Assembly: GCA_900319695.1 (NCBI GenBank)
Contig: ONPN01000018.1
Span: 1 to 40,117 of the forward strand
DNA: 40,117 nucleotides
Direction of reading: 5' to 3'
Source: an uncultured Eubacteriales bacterium
GTDB taxonomy: Bacteria; Bacillota; Clostridia; Oscillospirales; Oscillospiraceae
The first letter of the stretch is position 1, and the number at the start of each line of letters is the position of its first letter. Below are positions 8,922 to 17,722 of the stretch, piece by piece. Made by a program: the position numbers and the translations under genes. The notes beneath the pieces are model-generated. The model was given only the letters and a program-made list of their open reading frames with translations, was not told the origin of the DNA and did not search any database.

Positions 8922-11263
8922 CCCAGCACCTGCCTTGCAATCTCCACGCTCTGTCTGGCGTCCTTCGCGTAGTAATCCGCGCCGATCTCGGCGGCGTACT
9001 CCGGCGTCAGTACCGCGCCGCCGACCATGATCCTGCAGTCAAGCCCCGCCTCGCGGAGCGCGCGTATGGTCTCCTCCATGCTGACGACCGTGGTGGTCAT
9101 CAGCGCCGAGAGGCCGACGAGCTTCACATGCTCCCGACGGACGGCTTCGACGATCTCCTTTGCCGGCACGTCGCGCCCGAGGTCAATGACCGTGTAGCCG
9201 TAGTTTTCCAGTACGACGCGCACAATGTTTTTGCCTATATCGTGGATGTCCCCGTGTACCGTGGCGAGGACGAGTCGGCCCTTGCTGACGCTCTCTCCGC
9301 CGCGCGAGGCGATGCGCCGCTTGATGAGCTCAAAGCCCTCGCAGGCGGCGTTGGCCGCGCTGATGAGCTGGGGCAGGAAAATCTCCTGCTTGTCGTAGCG
9401 CTCGCCCACCCGGTCCAGAGCCGGGATCAGAAGCGTGTTCACCACATCCATCTCGCCCATGGTCTCGAGCGCTTTCTCCGTCAGCGCCGCCGTCTCGTCC
9501 CTGAGCCCGCGCATGATCGCGTCGGCGAGGGACATGGAGGCGACGGGCTTTGACGCCTCCGCCGGGGCCGCGTCGGCAAAGCGGCGGATGAAGCCTTCCG
9601 CGGCCACGTCCTCCCCGGAGAGCACCCGGAAGGAGGCCACCGCGTCCATCACGGCGCGCTGGTTGGGGTTGACGATGGGCAGGTCCAGCCCCGCCTGCAT
9701 GGCCTGGGTCAGAAAGCTGACCGTGACCTGCTCCCGCGCCGGGAGACCGAAAGAGATATTGCTCACGCCGAGGACCGTATGAAGGCCCAGCTCTTCGGTA
9801 ACGCAGCGCACCGCGCGCAGGGTCTCGCGCGCCTGCTCCTGCTGGGCCGAGACCGTGAGCGTCAGACAGTCGATCAGCACGTCGCTCTTCGGAATGCCAT
9901 AAGAAAGCGCCGCGCTTAAGATCCGTTCCGCGATCTCCACCCGCGCCCGCCATGTCTGGGGGATGCCGCCCCGGTCCATGCAGAGGCCCACGACCGCCGC
10001 GCCGTACTTTTTGCACAGGGGCAAAACGGCATCCAGCACGTCCTGCTCGCCGTTGACGGAGTTCACGATCGCCTTGCCGCTCACGACCCGCAGCGCCGCT
10101 TCCAGCGCCTTCGGATCGGAGGAGTCGAGCATCAGCGGCAGATCGGTCACGCCCTGTAAGGCTTTCACCACACGCGGCAGCAATTCAACCTCATCAATGC
10201 CCGGGAGACCCACATTAACGTCCAATATTTCCGCTCCGGCGTCCTGCTGCTCCACACCGCGCTCCACAATGTAGCCCATGTCGCCCTCGCGCAGGGCCTG
10301 CTGAAAGCGTTTCTTGCCGGTGGGGTTGATGCGCTCGCCGATCACATGCACGCCGCCAAAAGCCACGGCGCGGGTCCCGGAGCAGACGCCGCTTTGAAGC
10401 GGCACGGCGGGTGCGTCCGGCACTGTCTCCGGCAGGGCGTCGTTGAGCGCGCGGATAAACTCCGGCGTCGTGCCGCAGCAGCCGCCGAGGATGTATACAC
10501 CCAGATCCAGCGCCGGGACAAGCTCGCGCGCAAACTCGTCGGGCGTAATGTGGTATGCGCCGGTGGCGGGGTCTGGCAGACCGGCGTTCGGTTTCAGGAT
10601 CAACGGCCTGTCCGTCCAGCGCCGCAGCTCCCGCACCAGCGGCAGCAGCTCCTTCGGGCCGAGACTGCAGTTGAAGCCCAGCGCGTCCACGCCGAGGCCC
10701 GTCAGCGTCAGAGCCATGGAGGCGACGGTGGTTCCGACAAAGGTCCGGCCGCTCTGCTCGAAGGTCATCGTCACCCAGACGGGCAGCTTCGTGTGCTCCT
10801 TCGCGGCGAGGACGGCGGCCTTGACCTCATACAGGTCGCTCATGGTCTCGATCACCACGAGATCGGCCCCGGCCTCCTCACCGGCGGCCATGATCTCCCG
10901 GAACACGTCATAGGCTTCTTCAAAGCGCAGCGTGCCGAGAGGTTCCAGAAGCTGGCCGAGCGGCCCCACATCCAGCGCCACCTTCACGGGGAGATCCCCG
11001 GCGGCGCTTTTGGCGCAGCGAACGGCGGCATGGATGAGCTCGGCGGGAGAGTGGCCGCAGCGGGCGGATTTGAAGCGGTTCACGCCGAAGGTGTTGGCGT
11101 AGATCACGCGGCTGCCCGCCTCGATATAGGCGCGGTGCACGGCGGCGATTTTCCCGGGCTCGGTGAGATTCCAGAGCTCGGGCAGCTCGCCCGTTTTGAG
11201 CCCCGCGGCCTGGAGCATGGTGCCCATGCCGCCGTCCAAAAGCAGAATGTCAGATCGTTCCAC
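8918..11263 (-). CDS. metH: Cobalamin-dependent methionine synthase MetH, three-module form
   Basis: The enzyme moves a methyl group from methyl-THF via cobalamin to homocysteine. Domains in order: homocysteine-binding barrel (about 1-290) with zinc Cys in GFNCSLGP and GGCCGTTP; pterin-binding barrel (about 305-560) with HVIGERINPTG; cobalamin cap and B12-binding domain (about 585-781) with the DxHxxG motif in VHGDIHDIGKN, His about 674, donating the lower ligand. The fourth, AdoMet-dependent reactivation module of the classical enzyme is absent and is encoded as a separate protein just upstream. I prefer the GTG at 11263, because an AAAGGA site lies about 11 nt upstream and it overlaps the previous gene by 14 bp; an ATG at 11299 without a ribosome site would give 793 residues. 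Confidence 0.93.
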   Translation of the reverse strand: MERSDILLLDGGMGTMLQAAGLKTGELPELWNLTEPGKIAAVHRAYIEAGSRVIYANTFGVNRFKSARCGHSPAELIHAAVRCAKSAAGDLPVKVALDVGPLGQLLEPLGTLRFEEAYDVFREIMAAGEEAGADLVVIETMSDLYEVKAAVLAAKEHTKLPVWVTMTFEQSGRTFVGTTVASMALTLTGLGVDALGFNCSLGPKELLPLVRELRRWTDRPLILKPNAGLPDPATGAYHITPDEFARELVPALDLGVYILGGCCGTTPEFIRALNDALPETVPDAPAVPLQSGVCSGTRAVAFGGVHVIGERINPTGKKRFQQALREGDMGYIVERGVEQQDAGAEILDVNVGLPGIDEVELLPRVVKALQGVTDLPLMLDSSDPKALEAALRVVSGKAIVNSVNGEQDVLDAVLPLCKKYGAAVVGLCMDRGGIPQTWRARVEIAERILSAALSYGIPKSDVLIDCLTLTVSAQQEQARETLRAVRCVTEELGLHTVLGVSNISFGLPAREQVTVSFLTQAMQAGLDLPIVNPNQRAVMDAVASFRVLSGEDVAAEGFIRRFADAAPAEASKPVASMSLADAIMRGLRDETAALTEKALETMGEMDVVNTLLIPALDRVGERYDKQEIFLPQLISAANAACEGFELIKRRIASRGGESVSKGRLVLATVHGDIHDIGKNIVRVVLENYGYTVIDLGRDVPAKEIVEAVRREHVKLVGLSALMTTTVVSMEETIRALREAGLDCRIMVGGAVLTPEYAAEIGADYYAKDARQSVEIARQVLG

Positions 11264-11918
11264 AGGTTTTCCCGTCCTTTCTGTAGGCGCAAGTGTCATG
11301 CAGGCTGCACACCGCGCAGCCCCTGGGCCGCATGGCCTGGGGCCTGTCCGACACGCCGATCAGAGCCGTGACGGACTTCTGCGGCAGCATGAGGCCGCTG
11401 TCGGTCAGGGTCACGCCGATGCGCCGCGTCACGTCCAGCGAGGCAAAGAGCTCGCGCTGCTGACTGAGAGGCATGTCCCCGTAGCCGGGGCTGAAGCGGT
11501 CGGTCAAATACCGGGGCGCAAATTCGGCGGCAAGGTCGTCGCAGAGATTGTCGCACACGTTCTCGATCGCCGCGCTGCCGCAGGCGTCCAGAATCAGCGC
11601 CCCTGCCATGTCGACGGCCTGGGTGCGGCGGATCAGGCGTTCGACGGAATTGCCCAGCGTCGCCGCCATGAGGATGACCTGATCGCAGTCTTTGAGCAGC
11701 GCGCGGACCGATTCGCCCTCGAGCCGAAAGCAGGCTCCGGCGAGGGAGAAGTCCGGCAGGAGAGGGAAGAGCTTCCAGACGGCGCGGGGCTCCGCCTCGG
11801 CTTTGAGCGCCTCGGCCCGGCGCTGAAGCTCAGCTTCAAGCGCATCGTCCGCCGTGTCCCGGCAGCCCAGATACCGCAATACCTGGCCCCGGTCGATACC
11901 GGTGAGTTTCGCGTCCAT
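11250..11918 (-). CDS. Stand-alone MetH reactivation-domain protein
   Basis: This 222-residue protein matches the vitamin B12-dependent methionine synthase activation domain, which binds AdoMet and re-methylates cobalamin that has been oxidised during turnover. The family signature is visible as DRFSPGYGDMPLSQQ followed by SGLMLPQKSVTALIG. The C-terminus carries a Cys cluster (GCAVCSLHDTCAYRKDGKTCG), typical of the clostridial free-standing form and possibly a metal or Fe-S site for electron input. It overlaps metH and follows the MerR-type gene by 12 bp, so it is the second gene of the operon. It supplies in trans what the neighbouring MetH lacks. Confidence 0.88.
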   Translation of the reverse strand: MDAKLTGIDRGQVLRYLGCRDTADDALEAELQRRAEALKAEAEPRAVWKLFPLLPDFSLAGACFRLEGESVRALLKDCDQVILMAATLGNSVERLIRRTQAVDMAGALILDACGSAAIENVCDNLCDDLAAEFAPRYLTDRFSPGYGDMPLSQQRELFASLDVTRRIGVTLTDSGLMLPQKSVTALIGVSDRPQAMRPRGCAVCSLHDTCAYRKDGKTCGTI

Positions 11919-11930
11919 GGCGGCACCTCC

Positions 11931-12734
11931 CTATGGCTCCGCGTCCTCGACCCGCAGGCGCACGCAGAACTGGAACAGGTAGCCGGTCTCCGAATAGGTG
12001 ACGCGGTAGAGATAGGCCGTGGTGTCCGATACCGGGCGCAGCCTGTTTTCCCTCAGGTAGAGGCGAACTTCATCAAGCTGCTCGTGACTGACGGTATAGA
12101 GATCCTCCACCTCGAGGAAGAAGCTGAGATAGCGGCCCTGCGGAAAGGCGCGGGCCGTCTCCGGAATTTTGATTTGTTCCTCCTCCAGCACCCGCTCATA
12201 GGTTCCGATCCCGATGCGTATGGGGATGCGCCTCGGCAGCTCCTCCATTTCAAAATACGCTTTCTCAATGCAGACGACGAAGGTGAACAGATCCACGTTC
12301 TCGACCCAGCGGCTCAGGCCGGGGTTCATGCGGTTAAACTCAAAATAGCAGTCGTATTTGGTTCCGAAGGATTCAATCAGACGGATCTCCCGCGGATTCT
12401 GCGCGTCCCGCTCGTAGTGCCGGTAGGTGAGGCGGAGCATCATCTCCCGGCGCTTGAGCTCCTCGATCTGCTTTTCCAGCGCCTCCAGCGTCTCCCGGTA
12501 ACCCTCGAGCAGCGCACCCGCGCCGTCGCAGCTGTAGGTCTCCCCGATCGTCTCCAGGGAGAGGTTCGCGCCGCGCAGCTTTCGGATATACAGCAGATTC
12601 AGAAAATCCGCGTTGGAATATTCATAATATCCATTTTCCGGATTGCAGTAGGGCCGCAGCAGATCCCGGTCCCGATACTTGCGTATGGTCTCGGAACTGA
12701 CGCCGGAAAGCCCTGACAGTAGGTTGATTTTCAT
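11931..12734 (-). CDS. MerR-family transcriptional regulator with ligand-binding C-domain
   Basis: This 267-residue regulator has an N-terminal MerR winged helix-turn-helix (residues 1-70: INLLSGLSGVSSETIRKYRDRDLL then NGYYEYSNAD), a coiled-coil dimerisation helix at about 75-110 rich in E/K/R, and a C-terminal domain of about 150 residues like the GyrI/BltR effector domains that bind small organic ligands. It has no Cys set for metal sensing. The ATG at 12734 follows an AAAGGCGGG site. It is the first gene of the methionine operon and is divergent from the secreted flavin reductase, whose promoter (12769-12799) has the long spacer and dyad that MerR proteins act on. It probably activates that gene in response to the reductase's substrate or a related compound. 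Confidence 0.82.
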   Translation of the reverse strand: MKINLLSGLSGVSSETIRKYRDRDLLRPYCNPENGYYEYSNADFLNLLYIRKLRGANLSLETIGETYSCDGAGALLEGYRETLEALEKQIEELKRREMMLRLTYRHYERDAQNPREIRLIESFGTKYDCYFEFNRMNPGLSRWVENVDLFTFVVCIEKAYFEMEELPRRIPIRIGIGTYERVLEEEQIKIPETARAFPQGRYLSFFLEVEDLYTVSHEQLDEVRLYLRENRLRPVSDTTAYLYRVTYSETGYLFQFCVRLRVEDAEP

Positions 12735-12768
12735 AAACTGCCCGCCTTTGGATTGTGAAATATGTCTA

Positions 12769-12799
12769 TTGACCCTGTACCGGGGGCAGGGTTTATCTT
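12769..12799 (+). promoter_or_regulatory. MerR-type promoter-operator for the secreted flavin reductase
   Basis: TTGACC (12769-12774), 19-bp spacer, TATCTT (12794-12799). The spacer holds the perfect dyad ACCCTG-N9-CAGGGT (12772-12792). A stretched 19-bp spacer with a dyad inside it is the hallmark of MerR-controlled promoters; the regulator is encoded 35 bp away on the other strand. Transcription runs toward 12855. Confidence 0.75.
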
Positions 12800-12854
12800 T
12801 ATAACAGTATGGATTATACCATATTTTGAATGAATTACAAGGAGGAGTGATTTC

Positions 12855-14897
12855 ATGTCTGAACTTTCCAGAAGAGATTTCCTTAAGGGTTCCCTGGCCG
12901 GCGCTGCCGCAGCGGCCCTGGCCGGGATCGGCCTCGGCGCGACCGCTTTCGCTGAGGGCGGCATCTACACCCCGGGCACCTACTCCGCTACCGCGCAGGG
13001 CATCGGTACCGTTACGGTTACCATGACCTTTGACGCAAACGCCATCACCGACGTGCAGGTTGACGTCTCCCAGGAGACCCCGACCATCGGCGGCAAGTAC
13101 GGCGCAGACCTGCAGAAGGCCATCATGGACGCGCAGGGCGCCGACATCGACGCCATCACCGGCGCGACCACCACTTCCGCCGCTGTCAAGAAGGCGACCG
13201 AAGCCTGCATCGCACAGGCCAAGGGTGAGGCCGTTGTCCTCGGCGGCACCGAGGCGGGCGACTATGAGGTTCCCGCTGAGCTGACCAAGGCAGAGGTCGA
13301 GGGCTCCAAGGCCGAGCTTTGGGCCATCACCCCCGACGAGGTCAAGGAATATGACATCGTTGTCGTCGGCGCGGGCGCCGGCGGTGTTCCCGCTGCGGGC
13401 GTCGCGGCCGAAGCCGGCGCGAGCGTGGCGCTGCTCCAGAAGGAAGCCAGCGTCGTCTCCCAGGGCAACTGCGCCTCCGCCATCATCAAGGAGAAATCCA
13501 CCCCCGCCGGCATCCAGAAGTGGGTCCACCACACCAACAGCCTGAACAACTGGCGCTCCAACGAGAAGCTCCTGCGCGCCTACGCCGAGCACTCCGAGGA
13601 AGCCCTGCTCTGGTACTGGAACCGCGCCGGTCTCACCACCGAGACCGAGTACGGCGACGGCTCCAAGATCGACTCCAACACCGACTGCGCCCAGCTCCTC
13701 AACGACGGCAAGGGCCTGTTTGCCTACATGAGCACCAGCCAGGATCTGACCGGGGTGTGGCAAGATCGCCAGGACACCTACGACTACGGCGATGACCACT
13801 GCTACTTCATGGCTCCGTGGATCGGCCCGAAGCCCCAGAACGTCGGCAACGTCCTGCAGAACGTCCTGGACAACGTCAAGGCCAAGTGCCCGAACCTGGA
13901 GGTCTTCTATCAGACGCCCGGCGTGCAGCTCGTCAAGGACGGCGACAAGGTCGTCGGCGTTATCGGCAAGACCGCTGACGGCAAGTACATCCAGTTCAAC
14001 GCAAAGAAGGGCGTCATCCTCGCCACCGGCGACTACATGAACAACGACGCCATGGTCGCCCGCTGGTGCCCTGACACCTTTGACTACGACAAGAAACAGT
14101 ACCACAAGACCGGCGACGGCCACGTCATGGCCATTGCCGCCGGCGCGAAGATGGAGCCGCTCGGCCACACCAAGATGATGCACGACTTCGACTCCGCCCA
14201 GATGTATGAGGAGCCCTTCCTCTATGTCAACATGGACGGCGAGCGCTTCACAAACGAGTACACCGGCTTCGTCTACATGGGCAACCTCACCAAGTTCCAG
14301 CCGAAATTTAAGGGCAGCAACGTCGACGCCAACCACCCCGACGGCTCCAAGGGCTGGTACTGCCAGGTCTACGACAGCAGCTACATGGATTGGCCCGCTG
14401 AGGACTTTGTCAGCAGACGCTGGGATCCCGATTCCATGCTCAAGTACATCCCCGGCGCGGTTGAGAACCCGCAGGGCGTGTTTGTCGAGCTGATCGACGC
14501 CCACAAGTGCGACACGCTGGATGAGCTGGCCGCAGAGCTGGACATCCCCGCCGACACCTTCAAGGCCACTGTCGAGCGCTACAACGAGCTGTGCGAGAAG
14601 GGCGAGGACGCTGACTTCGGCAAGCCCGCCAAGTACATGAAGCCCATCAAGACCGCTCCGTTCTGGGCCATCCGCAAGCACATCCGCGTCAGCTCCATCG
14701 ACTCCGGCGTCATGACCAACGAGTTTGGCCAGGCGCTTGACGCCGACGGCAAGGTCATTGACGGCCTGTACTGCGTCGGCAACCTGGGCGGCCCGTTCTA
14801 CGGCGGCGCGGATTATCCGTTCCACCAGACCGGCCTGTCCCTCGGCCGCTGCTACACCTTCGGCTACATCGCCGCCAAGCACGCCGTCGAAGGCTGA
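12855..14897 (+). CDS. Tat-exported, FMN-flavinylated fumarate-reductase-like flavoprotein
   Basis: The 680-residue protein is predicted to act outside the membrane as a terminal reductase for an organic electron acceptor. Residues 1-33 are a twin-arginine signal (SRRDFLKG, Ala-rich core, AFA cleavage site). Residues 36-120 form an FMN-binding domain with the flavinylation motif DAITGATTTS (99-108), Thr105 being the likely covalent FMN site. From about 165 (EYDIVVVGAGAGGVPAAG) it is a fumarate reductase / urocanate reductase-type FAD domain ending in DGLYCVGNLGGPFYGG. Such proteins need ApbE-type FMN transferase and an extracytosolic electron chain, which are not in this window. The substrate cannot be read from the sequence; the divergent MerR regulator suggests substrate induction. 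An AGGAGG site lies 9 nt upstream of the ATG and the gene ends at its own terminator. Confidence 0.9.
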   Translation: MSELSRRDFLKGSLAGAAAAALAGIGLGATAFAEGGIYTPGTYSATAQGIGTVTVTMTFDANAITDVQVDVSQETPTIGGKYGADLQKAIMDAQGADIDAITGATTTSAAVKKATEACIAQAKGEAVVLGGTEAGDYEVPAELTKAEVEGSKAELWAITPDEVKEYDIVVVGAGAGGVPAAGVAAEAGASVALLQKEASVVSQGNCASAIIKEKSTPAGIQKWVHHTNSLNNWRSNEKLLRAYAEHSEEALLWYWNRAGLTTETEYGDGSKIDSNTDCAQLLNDGKGLFAYMSTSQDLTGVWQDRQDTYDYGDDHCYFMAPWIGPKPQNVGNVLQNVLDNVKAKCPNLEVFYQTPGVQLVKDGDKVVGVIGKTADGKYIQFNAKKGVILATGDYMNNDAMVARWCPDTFDYDKKQYHKTGDGHVMAIAAGAKMEPLGHTKMMHDFDSAQMYEEPFLYVNMDGERFTNEYTGFVYMGNLTKFQPKFKGSNVDANHPDGSKGWYCQVYDSSYMDWPAEDFVSRRWDPDSMLKYIPGAVENPQGVFVELIDAHKCDTLDELAAELDIPADTFKATVERYNELCEKGEDADFGKPAKYMKPIKTAPFWAIRKHIRVSSIDSGVMTNEFGQALDADGKVIDGLYCVGNLGGPFYGGADYPFHQTGLSLGRCYTFGYIAAKHAVEG

Positions 14898-14927
14898 TCG
14901 AACGAGATTAACCCCATAGCATAACAG

Positions 14928-14957
14928 ACACCCTCCGGACATTCGCCCGGAGGGTGT
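14928..14957. terminator. terminator between convergent reductase and aquaporin genes
   Basis: An 11-bp perfect stem ACACCCTCCGG / CCGGAGGGTGT with an 8-nt loop and a short T tail on the plus side. Confidence 0.85.
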
Positions 14958-14976
14958 TTTGAATGTGGGATAATGC

Positions 14977-15663
14977 TTACTTCTCGAGGTAGTTGTAGCA
15001 GCACGCAGCGAGGGCGGCGCCCACCAGGGGACCGACGATGAAGACCCAGACGCAGGCGAAGGGCGCTGCGTTGCCGGAGATGGCCGCGACGATCGCGGGG
15101 CCGATGCTGCGGGCGGGGTTGACCGAGGTGCCGGTCAGGCCGATGCCGAGGATGTGCACGCCGGTGAGCGTGAGGCCGATGACCAGACCGCCGAAGGAGC
15201 CGTGGCCCGCCTTGCCGGAGGTGACGCCCAGGATGCAGAGGACAAAGATGAAAGTCAGCACGATCTCAACCAGCAGACCCGCGACAGCAGAGCCGTTCAC
15301 GCCGCCGAGACCGTTGGAGCCGAAGCCGCCGGTCATGTCCTGCACGCCGCCGAGCTTGAAGATCAGCGCCAGCACGGCAGCGCCGACCAGCGCGCCGACG
15401 CACTGGGCGATGATGTAGCCCCAGAAATCCTTCTTGTCCATCCGGCCCGCGAGCAGGACGCCGAGGGAGACGGCGGGATTGATATGACAGCCGGAGATGT
15501 TGCCCACGCAGTAGGCCATCGCCACGATGGACAGGCCGAAGGCGAGGGCGGTGAGGATGTAGCCGCCGCCGGCCGCCGCGTCGCAGCCGACCAGCATGGC
15601 CGTGCCGCAGCCGAGGACGACGAGCGTGCAGGTGCCGATGCACTCAGCAAGGTATTTTTTCAT
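14977..15663 (-). CDS. Aquaporin (MIP family), AqpZ-like
   Basis: This 228-residue channel has six membrane helices and two half-helices with the signature boxes HINPAVSLG (about residue 60-68) and TSVNPARSIG (about 179-188). A His in the fifth helix (LTGVHILGIG) and the Arg of the second NPA box match the narrow selectivity filter of water-specific AqpZ rather than the wider glycerol facilitators, so water transport is the best prediction. The extended loop after helix 3 (VQDMTGGFGSNGLGGVNGSAV) is characteristic of many Firmicute homologues. It has its own promoter (15696-15724) and an AGGGGAGG site, so it is separate from the carbonic anhydrase gene upstream. Confidence 0.88.
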   Translation of the reverse strand: MKKYLAECIGTCTLVVLGCGTAMLVGCDAAAGGGYILTALAFGLSIVAMAYCVGNISGCHINPAVSLGVLLAGRMDKKDFWGYIIAQCVGALVGAAVLALIFKLGGVQDMTGGFGSNGLGGVNGSAVAGLLVEIVLTFIFVLCILGVTSGKAGHGSFGGLVIGLTLTGVHILGIGLTGTSVNPARSIGPAIVAAISGNAAPFACVWVFIVGPLVGAALAACCYNYLEK

Positions 15664-15695
15664 GGAAAGAACCTCCCCTTATTTAAGATACCAGT

Positions 15696-15724
15696 ATTGT
15701 AGCACCGCTGCTCCGGGACTTCAA
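15696..15724 (-). promoter_or_regulatory. sigma-A promoter of the aquaporin gene
   Basis: Minus strand: TTGAAG, 17-bp spacer, TACAAT, about 33 bp upstream of the start codon at 15663. Confidence 0.65.
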
Positions 15725-15741
15725 TACGTTAGTTCAAAAAA

Positions 15742-16293
15742 TTATAGCCACTCCACCTCGCCGCTGCGGATGTCGTAGACCGCGCCGCGAACCTCAAGTC
15801 CGGGGGCCGGGATCTCGGGGTGCTCCTTAAATTCATGCCGAATGACCTCGACCGCGTGCAGGACGTTGAGACGGCAGGCTTTGTCGGGATCGCGCTCCTC
15901 GCCCGCGGCGAGCAGGATCTCGTCCGTGATGTAGCGGATAAAGCCGTCGCCCCCGCCGGAGAGGGCCGCGCCCACCGCGCCGCAGCCGGTGTGGCCCAGG
16001 ACGATGATGAGCGGACAGTGCAGGTGCGCTGCGGCGTACTCAATGCTGCCGAGCTGGTGGCGGTCCAGAACATTGCCCGCCACGCGGATGGTGAAGAGCT
16101 CCCCGAGCCCGGCGGCAAAAATGACCTCGGGGATCACGCGGGAGTCCGAGCAGGCGATCACGATGGCGTGGGGATGCTGGCCGTTGTCGGCGGTGTCCAG
16201 ACGCGCGGCGGCGGATGTGTCCCCGAAGGCGTCTCCCCTCAGATAGCGGCGGTTGCCCTCGCAGAGTCTGGCGATCATCTCTTTGCTTTCCAT
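15742..16293 (-). CDS. Beta-class carbonic anhydrase
   Basis: This 183-residue cytoplasmic zinc enzyme interconverts CO2 and bicarbonate. Zinc ligands are Cys48 in the CSDSR motif, His101 and Cys104 in HTGCGAVGAA; the Asp50-Arg52 dyad of the active site is intact. The start is the ATG at 16293, which has an AGGAGG site 7 nt upstream; a longer frame to 16368 has no ribosome site. A TATAAT hexamer is seen at 16327-16332 with only a poor -35 box. It sits next to the aquaporin but is transcribed separately. Bicarbonate supply for carboxylases is the usual role in anaerobes. Confidence 0.93.
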   Translation of the reverse strand: MESKEMIARLCEGNRRYLRGDAFGDTSAAARLDTADNGQHPHAIVIACSDSRVIPEVIFAAGLGELFTIRVAGNVLDRHQLGSIEYAAAHLHCPLIIVLGHTGCGAVGAALSGGGDGFIRYITDEILLAAGEERDPDKACRLNVLHAVEVIRHEFKEHPEIPAPGLEVRGAVYDIRSGEVEWL

Positions 16294-16455
16294 GGCGATT
16301 CCTCCTGTATCTGTAATGATAGAGATATTATAGATTATCCGGCTCGAAAAGGAAAGAAGAGACGGCATTTATTTTTACAAACTCTATACAAAAAACAAAT
16401 ATCTTATGGTATACTGTCATACATGCGCGAACGGCGCAGGGGAGAGGAAGAGGCG

Positions 16456-17706
16456 ATGATGGACAGATACAGACAAATTTTGGCGCTGCTCTTATGCGCG
16501 GCGCTCTTTTTCGCAGCGGCCGTGCCGGGCTTTGCGGAGGATACTTCGGCGGAGAAAGCGGAGCTGCCGGCCGCTGAGGCGCAGGCCGGGTCTGCGGAGG
16601 AAGCGCCGGAAGAGAAGCCGGGCCTGCTGGATAACGCGGCGCTGACCGGGCTGGTAGAGGGCTTCCTCCAGGAGCGGGGCATCCCCACGGAGCGGGTCGG
16701 CATCGGCCTGTACTACCCCGAGACGGGGGAGGAGTGGTTCTATAACCCCGACACCTGGTTCTACCCCGCGAGCGTATACAAGGTCCCGCTCATGATGATC
16801 CTGGCCGAGCGGCTCAGCGCGGGCATGATCTCGGAGGACGAGGTGATCGCCGGTCTGCCCCTGGATACGCTTTTTGACTACATCATCGTCCACTCCAATA
16901 ACGACTACGCGCATGAGGTGCGCCGTTTCCTCGGCGGGGACGAGGCCTGGCGCGAGGAGGCCAAGCAGTACGCGGGCCTTTCCGACGACTACTACGACCC
17001 CGATTACATGGACTACTGCTACTTCACGCCGCGATACATCACGCGCGTGGTGGAGACGCTCTACAGCGATCCCGAGCGCTTTCCCAAGGTGCTCGACAAT
17101 ATGCTGATGGCCGATCCGACCCACTATTTCCAGCAGCAGCCGGAGATGTACGACATCAAAATCGCGCAGAAGTACGGCAGCTACATCGACATGCAGAACA
17201 CGAACTGGAACCACACCACCGGCATTATCTACACGCCCCATCCCTTCATCCTCACAGTCATGACGGAAAATGTCACGGGTTATGAGTATGTGCTGGGCAG
17301 ATTCGCGGTGCTCTTCAAGGACTATATCCTGAGCCTTGAGGACAAGGTTGAGCCCTTTGTTGAGGAACGGGCGATCGAGCAGGCGCAGGAGGCGGAACAG
17401 CTTGCCGCCGAACAGGCCGCGGCGGAGGCCGCCGAACAGGCCGCGCGCGCCGAGGCGGAGCGTCAGCTTGCGCTGACCGCGCAGGCGGAACAACAGGCCG
17501 TGCAGGATCGCGCAGAGCAGGAACGTGCGGCAAAGCATCTGATGTACAGCCTGGCCGCTACCCTGGGCGCGGTGCTTGTGCTGGGGATCCTGGGCGCGGT
17601 GCTGGTCAAAGGCGTCAAAAAGAAAAAGCGCTACGAGGGCTACCGCCGCCGCTTCGAGGAGGAGCTGCGTCAGGAGGCTCTTGAGCGAGAGCGCGAGACG
17701 CGATAA
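16456..17706 (+). CDS. Membrane-anchored class A beta-lactamase-like serine hydrolase
   Basis: The 416-residue protein has a Sec signal (residues 1-28, AFFAAAVPGFA), an acidic low-complexity linker (30-60), and a penicillin-recognising domain (about 62-295) with SVYK (Ser106-Lys109), SNN (147-149) and KYG (239-241), the three active-site motifs of class A enzymes. A coiled coil of Ala/Glu/Gln follows (305-360), then a membrane helix (363-384) and a basic cytoplasmic tail. An exposed enzyme tethered by a C-terminal helix is unusual; true secreted beta-lactamases lack this. It may be a peptidoglycan-directed or beta-lactam-sensing protein rather than a resistance enzyme. A TATACT hexamer is at 16410-16415. 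The next gene starts 16 bp downstream. Confidence 0.85.
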   Translation: MMDRYRQILALLLCAALFFAAAVPGFAEDTSAEKAELPAAEAQAGSAEEAPEEKPGLLDNAALTGLVEGFLQERGIPTERVGIGLYYPETGEEWFYNPDTWFYPASVYKVPLMMILAERLSAGMISEDEVIAGLPLDTLFDYIIVHSNNDYAHEVRRFLGGDEAWREEAKQYAGLSDDYYDPDYMDYCYFTPRYITRVVETLYSDPERFPKVLDNMLMADPTHYFQQQPEMYDIKIAQKYGSYIDMQNTNWNHTTGIIYTPHPFILTVMTENVTGYEYVLGRFAVLFKDYILSLEDKVEPFVEERAIEQAQEAEQLAAEQAAAEAAEQAARAEAERQLALTAQAEQQAVQDRAEQERAAKHLMYSLAATLGAVLVLGILGAVLVKGVKKKKRYEGYRRRFEEELRQEALERERETR

Positions 17707-17722
17707 GGACAGGGATGAACGC

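Noticed and set aside
12735-14942. Long minus-strand open frame continuing upstream of the MerR-type gene through the whole flavin reductase gene
   Set aside because: It is the antisense shadow of the GC-rich reductase gene; the MerR protein has a clear start and ribosome site at 12734.
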